From IMG/VR virus record IMGVR_UViG_3300030618_000065, positions 1 to 24,578 of that record: 24,578 bases of DNA; one strand, given 5' to 3'. Positions within the stretch are counted from its first letter, which is position 1. Each line of letters starts with the position of its first letter. Below the pieces are notes generated by a model. It worked only from the letters and a program-made list of their open reading frames with translations, did not search any database and was not told the DNA's origin. Positions 1-6,581 of the stretch are shown one piece after another. The stretch comes from a virus. Position numbers and translations under genes: made by a program.

Positions 1-287
1 ACAGCAGATGGTCTATATTGAATATTCATATTCTCACCAGATATAGTAAGAATTTTATCAGCTATATCTATTTCACACTTACCACATTTTGTATCCACTT
101 TGTGGTTAAATGTGCCGATAAATTCACCACCTGTTGTCCTATAAGAGAAAACATCTTTAACTCCTGTAGACCACTTATTAATAATATTAGTCCATCCTTG
201 TTTTGACCAGATTTTAGACCCGACATCAACATCTTTAAATTGTTTTAATCCATCTGGTGTTAAAACTGTTGCAAAATCTGGTTGACA
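1..287 (-). other. Intein, N-terminal splicing part, inserted at the NrdJ active-site cysteine
   Basis: From Cys349 of the nrdJ frame the protein changes character: C-QPDFATVLTPDG, then LKQFKDVDVGSKIW, matching the start of an intein (block A: Cys1, TxVLTPDG, xxDVxVGxxxW). About 60 residues on comes EFIGTFNHKV, with Thr407-x-x-His410, the block B TxxH motif that activates the N-terminal splice bond. No stop occurs before the window edge. The C-terminal His-Asn splice junction and any endonuclease domain lie outside. If the intein precedes the catalytic cysteine, the native cysteine would be restored as the first C-extein residue. Insertion at the catalytic motif of ribonucleotide reductases is a known intein habit. 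Confidence 0.85.
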
Positions 288-1331
288 AGGATTGAATCCC
301 TGAACCTTCTTATCTTTGTAACGTGTATCACCAGCCCTTCCAACAGCACGAGCAAGCTTCAGATTGATGATACCATATGGTTCCGAACCACCTTTATAGG
401 TGTTCCAAAATTCTTCTGGGAGAGTCTTGAAATCATTACAGACAACTGAATTATTTGAATTAGCACGCCAATTCGGAATGGTTCCAGTAGACCAATTCTT
501 TGCATTAAGGTATTGAAGATCGTCACTATCACCAATAGCAATTTGAGCACTTCTACGAACGTTACCAGCAACAACTACTGCACCAATAATGTTCATAATA
601 TCAAGACAATCGATTGGACGAAGTTGTTTTCCTTCACGTCCCTGTATGACTTTTGAAATTTCATCAATTCCCCAACACAAATCTTCTGGACCTGATGATA
701 CACCACCAAAACCCTTGATCGGTGCTCCCTTTCCACGAATCAATTGAGTGCTGAATGTGAATCCACTTTCAATATCAGGGCTGAAAGCACCTTCCAATGT
801 TTTCTTCAACAATTCCACCCAACCAGCACGAGTATCTGGAACGATAAAATCGGCACTGGCATTGTCCTGTCGAACAGGAATCTTAAATTCGTCTTTTACT
901 GGTGGAAGCTTATAAACAAATTCTCTTTGAATGTTATATCCAACACCAGAACCGAGCATTAGCATGTCCATAGCCCATGTGAATGGTCTAATTGGTTCGT
1001 CAATGACACAAAATGCACAATTTTGAAGAGAAGCGAGTCCCAATTTATCAACTGTTGATGTTCCTAGTTGCCACAAAAAGCGACCAGCGACCACACCTTT
1101 TAAAGTCTTGTGATAATAGTAAAGACGTTCTTCTTCTTCTGATGTAAAATTACAATTCAACTGCTCTTGGCATGCCTTGATGACACGCTCAATAGTATCA
1201 TGAAATTCTTCTGTATCTGAATTTAAACTATCCTCTTCTAATCGTCTTGAATAGGTTCTTTTGTATGTGAGATAACCTACTGATGACCATGGTGTTTTAA
1301 TTGACTCTCTGTTTATTTTTATCTTCGACAT
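1..1331 (-). CDS. nrdJ: Ribonucleoside-triphosphate reductase, class II (adenosylcobalamin-dependent), intein-containing, truncated by window edge
   Basis: Reduces ribonucleotides to deoxyribonucleotides for phage DNA synthesis. I translated the reverse frame from the ATG at 1331; it stays open for 443 codons to the window edge, so the 3' end is missing. Visible class II features are NCAFCVID near residues 104-111 (Cys105 is the likely redox cysteine), FGGVSSGPEDLCWGIDE in the middle, VVVAGNVRRSAQIAIGD further on, and GFNPC, whose Cys is residue 349. In the family this NPC cysteine is the thiyl-radical residue, normally followed by Gly/Ala-Glu. Here the sequence instead runs into an intein. 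The start overlaps the primase end by 35 bp and has a good ribosome site (AAAGGAT, 2 nt before ATG), which suggests translational coupling. Class assignment rests on the AGNVRRSA block, typical of NrdJ/RTPR. Class I NrdA is unlikely. Confidence 0.88.
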   Translation of the reverse strand, partial: MSKIKINRESIKTPWSSVGYLTYKRTYSRRLEEDSLNSDTEEFHDTIERVIKACQEQLNCNFTSEEEERLYYYHKTLKGVVAGRFLWQLGTSTVDKLGLASLQNCAFCVIDEPIRPFTWAMDMLMLGSGVGYNIQREFVYKLPPVKDEFKIPVRQDNASADFIVPDTRAGWVELLKKTLEGAFSPDIESGFTFSTQLIRGKGAPIKGFGGVSSGPEDLCWGIDEISKVIQGREGKQLRPIDCLDIMNIIGAVVVAGNVRRSAQIAIGDSDDLQYLNAKNWSTGTIPNWRANSNNSVVCNDFKTLPEEFWNTYKGGSEPYGIINLKLARAVGRAGDTRYKDKKVQGFNPCQPDFATVLTPDGLKQFKDVDVGSKIWSKQGWTNIINKWSTGVKDVFSYRTTGGEFIGTFNHKVDTKCGKCEIDIADKILTISGENMNIQYRPSA

Positions 1332-2373
1332 TTATCCTTTTCCAAATGTTAAGTTCTTGTTGTGCTTGCAAGCCAGAAAATGTATGACTGGCGATATAGG
1401 TCAGAAGGTCTCTCACGGAAAATCCTCCCTTACACACCATATCAGAGATATCCTTCAACTCTGATGGCATGTCCCGCCAAACAACGATTTTGTATCCGGC
1501 CACAGCGAATTTTTGCATGTGCTCTACTACTTCTTTCTTCCTTGGCTCGTTATCCAGAGCAACTATTGTTTTGTCCTTGTCTACTAGCGATTCTAGGGTG
1601 TCTAAAGACATGAATCCACCACACAAGGCAACTGCATTAGGAATGTAAATTGAATCGATTGGACCCTCGACCAAAAAATGAGTCCGGGTTCTATTTAGGT
1701 TTTCCAAACCGTATATTTTTGGAAAATCCTCATCGAATTTTACTGTCATATAACGGAATTTTGGATCAGCATTTTTGTCGATTTGTCTACCAATAATGCC
1801 GGTTGGATTGCCTATCTGATCGCGCATGATCAGGCACACTCTAGGCTCTGGTTTGACCTTTATAACATTTTCTGGATTTAAGCTCTCGATAGCTTCAACA
1901 AAGTTCTTAGCCCAGTAAAATTTAGACAAATCTGGAATCTGTCGTTTGTGTAGATACTGGACGGCTTCGTGATCTTCTGGAAGCTCGCTACAAGGCACCA
2001 AAGCTGTGCTGACTTTCTGAATGACAGGCGCAGTATGTTTGATCGGTTCTGGTGTCTGTATGGTCTTTGTAGAGCCTTGGGAGCGTTCCTTGTAGACTTC
2101 CATTCGATAGTCATCATGTAAGTTTTGGTTTACATGCTTTAAGAAGGCGTCGAATGACATGGAAGCGCAGCCATTATGACAAGTGAACATAAACACTCGT
2201 TCAAATGTCTTCTTGTCATTGACAGTGTGTAGATATCCTCTTGCCTTTCTGCTGTCCTTTGTGCTATCTCCACATACCGGACACGAAAAGTTGGCAGTTT
2301 CTGTTCCCTTCCACTTAAAGTTTCTCAAGGAAGAGGAAATTTGATTAACATATGATTTTTGAAGCCAATACAT
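1297..2373 (-). CDS. 61: DNA primase, T4 gp61 family
   Basis: Synthesises RNA primers for lagging-strand DNA synthesis and works with the gp41 helicase. The N-terminal zinc-binding domain shows CPVC at residues 31-34 and CHNGC at 65-69. A TOPRIM-type catalytic domain follows, with FLVEGPIDS (Glu236), IVALDNEP (Asp274) and WRDMPSELKDISDM (Asp301, Asp308), the acidic residues expected to bind metal. Its 358 residues are close to T4 gp61. The start MYWLQKSYV is preceded by AAGAG about 10 nt upstream. The 3' end overlaps nrdJ by 35 bp in another frame. Its partner helicase lies about 7 kb away on the same strand, separated by virion-like genes and two endonuclease cassettes. Confidence 0.92.
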   Translation of the reverse strand: MYWLQKSYVNQISSSLRNFKWKGTETANFSCPVCGDSTKDSRKARGYLHTVNDKKTFERVFMFTCHNGCASMSFDAFLKHVNQNLHDDYRMEVYKERSQGSTKTIQTPEPIKHTAPVIQKVSTALVPCSELPEDHEAVQYLHKRQIPDLSKFYWAKNFVEAIESLNPENVIKVKPEPRVCLIMRDQIGNPTGIIGRQIDKNADPKFRYMTVKFDEDFPKIYGLENLNRTRTHFLVEGPIDSIYIPNAVALCGGFMSLDTLESLVDKDKTIVALDNEPRKKEVVEHMQKFAVAGYKIVVWRDMPSELKDISDMVCKGGFSVRDLLTYIASHTFSGLQAQQELNIWKRINVEDKNKQRVN

Positions 2374-2434
2374 TTACAACACGCTCTTATTTTATTAGAA
2401 CGACTAGTTTAAACCAACTGAACGCTGAAAACTA

Positions 2435-2770
2435 CTATTTGGCTGGTGTCACTACAGGCACAACAGGCTTTTCGTAATAATTATGATACGCTGTCAAATT
2501 GTCTTGTAATAATTCTATTCTTCCACTTAAAATGTTGATCAAAGAATTTAGTTTTGTGTAGTCATCCTCTGACATCTGGACAATAGAAACATTCCCTTCT
2601 TTGACATCAACTAGATTGATAGCCTTGAAAGTGCTCAAATCCAATGGTGCTGGCTGCTCTAATGCAAGATAGACCTTGTTGGAATCATCTTGCACCGAAA
2701 CAGAACATGGTGGAACTGTTTGACATGCTGAGAGAAGTAGTAATGTAGCTGCGATAATATAGGTTTTCAT
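2435..2770 (-). CDS. Small outer-membrane-type lipoprotein, candidate o-spanin
   Basis: The protein begins MKTYIIAATLLLLSAC: a short basic end, a hydrophobic core and a lipobox (LLSAC, Cys16), so it is probably lipidated. The mature part has a second cysteine six residues on, a beta-like middle, then a helix (KLNSLINILSGRIELLQDNL) ending in YYEKP and a Pro/Val-rich tail. I start at the second ATG (2770), which has GGA 8 nt upstream and gives a compact signal peptide. An ATG at 2782 is possible and would overlap the previous stop. A small lipoprotein in the same operon as a membrane-anchored coiled-coil protein (4313-4813) suggests a Rz1-like o-spanin, though such pairs usually adjoin. Function is inferred. 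Confidence 0.6.
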   Translation of the reverse strand: MKTYIIAATLLLLSACQTVPPCSVSVQDDSNKVYLALEQPAPLDLSTFKAINLVDVKEGNVSIVQMSEDDYTKLNSLINILSGRIELLQDNLTAYHNYYEKPVVPVVTPAK

Positions 2771-2774
2771 AAGT

Positions 2775-4310
2775 TTATCCATGAGCTTTTACATATTTGG
2801 AACCATTCCAAACTTCTAATTTGTCTTTACTGACATTTCTAGTACTTCTACTAGCTTCTTTTAAAGCATCTTCGTGATTTTTCGCACCAATCATTACATA
2901 ACCACCATATGCACTAGGATGTCGATAGCTAGTTAATCCAGATGCAGCCATTGGTCTATTTTCGTGTTCATGTGACTCTCTAATCCCATTTGCACGACGA
3001 TCCTCAAGCTCTTTCTTGATTTCCTTTGCACCATGTAGGAAGTGATCAAGTCTTAGCTTGTGCCATCCTTCAACAGTCTTTGGAAAGACTGGATGTGGGT
3101 CATTCAATGCCTTGTGATGCTCGATTGCCTTGGTAGCATAGTCCTTATACTTTCTGACGAGTGTAGCTCTTGGCATCTTAGAAAAGTCTTCTGAGAGAAA
3201 TTCGGATTCATTCAAGCCAGATGTGTCGGAACTGAGTTCATTGTGTTTAACAGTCTTTATATTTCCGTTTCCAAAATTAACAGTGTGTGCTTTATACGCT
3301 CTACCATCTGTATGTGACGTTAGGCTTTGATTGGCAGTGTGAATCTTTCCAATTGCACCAGATGGTGTATGTCTAACAGTCTGTCCAACTTGAAATTCGG
3401 ATTCATTCAATGCTTTATCAGAAGCATGCATGTCTCTGATTTGAGCAGCCATCTTATCTGCTTTTGATTTATTCATCCAAGAAAGAGTTTGTGGTATCTT
3501 CACTGCTGAATTGTGAACAACCAAAGCTTCGCTCTTTCCATTTTTTCTTAATGCACGTACTTCATGTCTAGGCCATCCATCTGCATTGGTGGTTCCATCT
3601 GGAATAGAATCAATCGAATGTACATCATTTGGAATCCACACATGAGCATGTGGTGCATCTGGAAACACATGTTTTGTATGAGTCTTAGATGTATGTTCTG
3701 GTGGAAATTTATAATTCTCAGATTCATTAATGTCTTTTCCAGTAATTATCCGATGCATTTCACCCTTTTCTTTATCATCACGAGCAATTGCCATTATATC
3801 ATGAGGGTGTTCGTTTCCACCGCGTTCTAATCGATCTTTAAATCTTTTCTGACGCATAATATGAAACCCACCTTCTTCTTTCCAATAATATGGTGATTCT
3901 TCACTCTCCCCTAAAAAATCATATCTAGGATCATCAGAATGAACAGGCATTTCTTCACTTCTATCCGCTGTATCATTCAATCCATTCTTCAAATTCTTAG
4001 GAATATTTGGATTCTCTGAAACGGCTGTTCTGACATGTTTGGACGTGTCTCCATGGAGATTCATGAGAGTGGTCAGATGAGTGTTTGGATGACAAGCAAC
4101 ACATTTACGGACAGCTGGATGTTCATGCATTGACATGACATTCAACATTCCGGCAGTACAGGAAGGGTGACATGCAACAGCAGCAACAGTCGTATGCTGT
4201 TTGCTCTTCATGAGTTCTTTCAATTTAGAAACAGAAGTCTTTGGATCAGATGCAGCGTCAAACTCGGCTACATGATCTTCTAAGAGTTTTTCTCGTGTTG
4301 CGTCAGTCAT
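2775..4310 (-). CDS. Multidomain virion-like protein with leucine-rich-variant-type repeats, SH3-like segment and repeated ESE motifs
   Basis: Not a protein I can name. The start at 4310 (MTDATREKLL) has AGGAAAG 5 nt upstream; a longer in-frame ATG at 4352 lies inside the preceding gene. Residues about 42-111 hold repeats of the form VAxHPxxxxxxL / VRxxVxxNPNxPxxL, resembling LRV (variant leucine-rich) helical repeats. Residues about 307-358 (VGQTVRHTPSG, GKI, VNFGNGNIKTVKHNEL) look like a KOW/SH3-type barrel. A charged helical region follows, and the C-terminus (GGYVMIGAKNHEDALKEA, LEVWNG) is a small separate module. Modules are separated by LGESEE, INESEN, LNESEF and LNESEF at about residues 133, 194, 301 and 366, possibly prohead-protease sites. 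His is unusually frequent. It lies between the membrane protein and the lipoprotein. Confidence 0.65.
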   Translation of the reverse strand: MTDATREKLLEDHVAEFDAASDPKTSVSKLKELMKSKQHTTVAAVACHPSCTAGMLNVMSMHEHPAVRKCVACHPNTHLTTLMNLHGDTSKHVRTAVSENPNIPKNLKNGLNDTADRSEEMPVHSDDPRYDFLGESEESPYYWKEEGGFHIMRQKRFKDRLERGGNEHPHDIMAIARDDKEKGEMHRIITGKDINESENYKFPPEHTSKTHTKHVFPDAPHAHVWIPNDVHSIDSIPDGTTNADGWPRHEVRALRKNGKSEALVVHNSAVKIPQTLSWMNKSKADKMAAQIRDMHASDKALNESEFQVGQTVRHTPSGAIGKIHTANQSLTSHTDGRAYKAHTVNFGNGNIKTVKHNELSSDTSGLNESEFLSEDFSKMPRATLVRKYKDYATKAIEHHKALNDPHPVFPKTVEGWHKLRLDHFLHGAKEIKKELEDRRANGIRESHEHENRPMAASGLTSYRHPSAYGGYVMIGAKNHEDALKEASRSTRNVSKDKLEVWNGSKYVKAHG

Positions 4311-4312
4311 CT

Positions 4313-4813
4313 TTACTTTCCTGTTGATGTTACTGGACTTGACACACCACATACTGTGGGATATGTCTTGTCTCTATTGGCTGGTATTTCTGTCAACTGT
4401 TCGATACAAAACAGTTGCTGCTTCAATTCAGTATTCACATAAATGGTCTTTTGTTGTGGTGTCTTTAATGCTTTCAATGACACCACAAAATTTGTATTCA
4501 TCTGTGAAATCTTGGTCTGTAAGGTATTTAATTGATCGTTGATGGCACTTCTGGCAGCATCAGCTTCCTGAACCTTACTAAGAACATTGGTCACATCAGT
4601 CTGAAGTCCTGTAATCTGACCGGCCTGTTCACGATTGGCTTCCTGCATCTGTCCAATCTGAACTTGCTGAGCCTTGACTTCTGATTCCATATGCTCATAG
4701 GTGAAATATAGACCAGCTGCCGCTGTTACTACAGCAACAGCAAGACCAATCTTGATGTATGTGGTGATACCTCCTGATGCTACAGATGACGTAATTGAGC
4801 TTAAAATTCCCAT
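4313..4813 (-). CDS. Inner-membrane-anchored coiled-coil protein, candidate i-spanin
   Basis: A short N-terminus is followed by one hydrophobic helix (about residues 19-38, KIGLAVAVVTAAAGLYFTY). A long heptad-like, Gln/Ala-rich stretch (about 42-110) is probably a periplasmic coiled coil. The end is non-helical with Cys136 and Cys155 and a Ser/Thr/Pro tail. This layout (N-terminal anchor, coiled coil, C-terminal cysteines) is that of phage i-spanins such as Rz, which span the periplasm with a lipoprotein partner and fuse the membranes at lysis. A candidate partner is the lipoprotein at 2435-2770. The stop is 2 nt before the next gene's start. A virion or tail membrane protein is an alternative. 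Confidence 0.6.
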   Translation of the reverse strand: MGILSSITSSVASGGITTYIKIGLAVAVVTAAAGLYFTYEHMESEVKAQQVQIGQMQEANREQAGQITGLQTDVTNVLSKVQEADAARSAINDQLNTLQTKISQMNTNFVVSLKALKTPQQKTIYVNTELKQQLFCIEQLTEIPANRDKTYPTVCGVSSPVTSTGK

Positions 4814-4818
4814 AATGT

Positions 4819-5436
4819 TTACCTAGTATTGATAGTGTTCGATGTTGAATATTTAGTCAACTGACGTTTCTTTGTTGTACTCTTTGGTGTCGAAAGAGCG
4901 ATTGCACCACGATTCTCAACACCTGTCTTGTGGGTTGCTGCTCTTCTGGAAATCTCAAATTTTCCATCATAGAGTGCTTCTGTGATGAATAGGACATCGT
5001 TCGATCCTTCGCATTCAAGTAGAATTCTCTCACCTTTTGAAATCAGATTGTTGATTGATTCCTTGGTTGATTCTGTCTCATCATCTAATGTTTTTGCCTG
5101 ACCATTTCCACCTTCCAGTGATGTTGCTGGAGAAGGTTCTGATCTTGGTCCGAAGTCTTCATTGGCGAGTCTTCTGAAGACATCACCTTTGACTTTTAAT
5201 CCGACATGGTTCTTGCGCTTCTTGAATGGGAGAGAGTATCCTTCAAGGTTTGTTGTATTTGGTGCATTGGTCTGAACGGATGCTGAAGACAGTCCAGTTC
5301 CACCTGAAACGTTTGAAGCTGGTGCACCACCGCCTGCGTCTTCTTTAATAGAAGACTTAGATTCGATAATGATCGCAGTTACTTTGTCGGACCTTCTATC
5401 TAACAATGGAGACCACTTATTTACTAAATCTTTCAT
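4819..5436 (-). CDS. Hypothetical, probably virion-associated protein
   Basis: Function not recognised. The N-terminal segment LVNKWSPLLD resembles the start of T4 major capsid protein gp23 (LLNKWKPLLEG), followed by a Gly/Ser/Ala-rich low-complexity stretch (about residues 33-62) after SIKEDAGGG. The middle is basic (FKKRKNHVGLKVKGDVFRRL). A compact part at about 122-162 (ESINNLISKGERILLECEG, VLFITEALYDGKFEISRR) looks folded, and the tail is Thr/Lys-rich. The start codon overlaps the upstream stop as ATGA, so the two genes are probably translationally coupled. A head-internal protein targeted through a gp23-like N-terminus is possible but rests on a short match. Confidence 0.6.
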   Translation of the reverse strand: MKDLVNKWSPLLDRRSDKVTAIIIESKSSIKEDAGGGAPASNVSGGTGLSSASVQTNAPNTTNLEGYSLPFKKRKNHVGLKVKGDVFRRLANEDFGPRSEPSPATSLEGGNGQAKTLDDETESTKESINNLISKGERILLECEGSNDVLFITEALYDGKFEISRRAATHKTGVENRGAIALSTPKSTTKKRQLTKYSTSNTINTR

Positions 5437-5843
5437 CGGACTCTTACCTCTCTTTCTAATTGTATTCGCATCTCAGTGCTAGGGATGACGGTTATCAAGC
5501 TAATGAAATCACCATTGATGGTCTGAATCGCTGCGATATTTGGTACTCTATTTAAAAAATGAAGCAAGCTCATTAATTCTGGATATATCTGATCATCAGC
5601 CACCGAAAACAAAAGCATTGGTGTGGCTGTTCCAAAGACATTAAACGAAATGATCATCCAATTCAAAAGCAATTTTACATTATGTTCCTTACCCTGAGAC
5701 TTATTTTGTTTCAGAAGTTTACAGAGAGAAACGACTCTGTTGACATCTTGTGCAAATTCGTCAAAGTTCAAAGGTTTATTTCGTGTATCATAGACGGCGA
5801 GTGCCGATGAATAAAGTTGTCTTTCACTATAACGAGAAGCCAT
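5433..5843 (-). CDS. Hypothetical protein, 136 residues
   Basis: Function not recognised. A mostly helical N-terminal half (SERQLYSSALAVYDTRNKPLNFDEFAQDVNRVVSL as a starting stretch) carries Tyr/Asp/Phe positions typical of phage structural assembly proteins. The C-terminal half is more hydrophobic (LLLNWMIISFNVFG, MLLFSVAD). The ATG is preceded by AGGG with a 7-nt spacer, a good ribosome site. The stop overlaps the next gene's start (ATGA), and the two read as an operon with the membrane protein and virion-like genes downstream. The rightward endonuclease cassette 1 begins only about 5 bp upstream of its start, so its own promoter may have been displaced or lies within that cassette. Confidence 0.6.
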   Translation of the reverse strand: MASRYSERQLYSSALAVYDTRNKPLNFDEFAQDVNRVVSLCKLLKQNKSQGKEHNVKLLLNWMIISFNVFGTATPMLLFSVADDQIYPELMSLLHFLNRVPNIAAIQTINGDFISLITVIPSTEMRIQLEREVRVR

Positions 5844-5847
5844 TAAA

Positions 5848-5927
5848 TTTCCCTAAATAAGTAATGCCTATCGCGTGCTACCAACACCATAGGCTCTACA
5901 AATCACAGTTTAAGGAGATTGCAGCGC
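5848..5927 (+). promoter_or_regulatory. Leader of homing-endonuclease cassette 1, with late-promoter-like TAAATA box
   Basis: The leader begins CCCTAAATAAGTA, near the T4 late-promoter box TATAAATA, and ends with the ribosome site TAAGGAGAT followed by GCAGC and ATGAATATTTAT. The leader of cassette 2 (8374-8451) has the same order: TTAAATAA, a TCGCG element about 20 nt further on, TAAGGAGAT and ATGAATATTTAT. The shared leader suggests the promoter travels with the endonuclease gene. Promoter activity is inferred from the box only. Confidence 0.5.
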
Positions 5928-6581
5928 ATGAATATTTATGTACACAAAATTCAATCCACCGCTTTACCAAACAAATACACAAAATGGTATTGTTCTTTGG
6001 TTGAGAAGTGTTTGAATAGGATAAAACCAATTGGTTATACTGAAAAGCATCACATACTCCCAAAGTGTTTTAAGTTGGGTGGATTGTCTGATAAAGAAAA
6101 TATTGTTGTTTTCACAGCTAGAGAACACTTTATTGCTCATCTCTTACTATGTAGAATGTTTATTGCAAAGAAGAAACAACAAATGTGGTTGGCAATAGGT
6201 GCATTCACAAGCTTTAAAAGAAATAGAAAGTTAACTTCAAGACAATTCGATGTAGCTAGAAATGCTTCAAGTTTTGGTAAAATTGGTGTTAAGAGAAGTG
6301 ATGAGTTTAGAAAGAGTCTATCTAGAACAAAGAAAGGAAAGCCGGGAATACCCAGAACACCAGAAACTAAAGAAAAATTGCGTATAGTTAATCTAGGTAA
6401 AGTGCGTGGAAAACAATCACCTGAATTGGTTGAACGCAGAGCCAAGATGACTAGAGGTAAGCGTATAGGGCCACAACCAAAAATAACATGCCCACACTGC
6501 GGCAAAGTTGGTGGTCTTAATAATATGAAACGTTGGCATTTTGAAAATTGCAAACTGATTCACATTAATACAGTGTCTTAA
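5928..6581 (+). CDS. HNH homing endonuclease 1 (free-standing)
   Basis: Probably cleaves an endonuclease-free allele so that its own gene spreads by recombination. The HNH core is EKHHILPK (His41, His42), Asn58 and FTAREHFIAH (His67, His71). After it come NUMOD3-like repeats (KRSDEFRKSLSRTKKGK; PETKEKLRIVNLGK), which bind DNA. A C-terminal zinc finger uses CPHC (188-191), His204 and Cys208. I chose the ATG at 5928, 10 nt after AAGGAG; a TTG three codons upstream would overlap the ribosome site. The gene runs against its neighbours, and its stop overlaps the stop of the ParB-like gene by 4 bp. A paralogue lies at 8452-9158; 6110-6140 and 8660-8690 are identical over 31 nt. Confidence 0.9.
   Translation: MNIYVHKIQSTALPNKYTKWYCSLVEKCLNRIKPIGYTEKHHILPKCFKLGGLSDKENIVVFTAREHFIAHLLLCRMFIAKKKQQMWLAIGAFTSFKRNRKLTSRQFDVARNASSFGKIGVKRSDEFRKSLSRTKKGKPGIPRTPETKEKLRIVNLGKVRGKQSPELVERRAKMTRGKRIGPQPKITCPHCGKVGGLNNMKRWHFENCKLIHINTVS

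Noticed and set aside
2775-4352. Longer start at 4352 for the virion-like protein
   Set aside because: It would lie 40 bp inside the upstream gene and has no ribosome site; the ATG at 4310 has AGGAAAG at good spacing.
6137-6553. 138-residue leftward frame opposite endonuclease 1
   Set aside because: It is an antisense shadow of a convincing HNH gene, with no ribosome site or recognisable domain.
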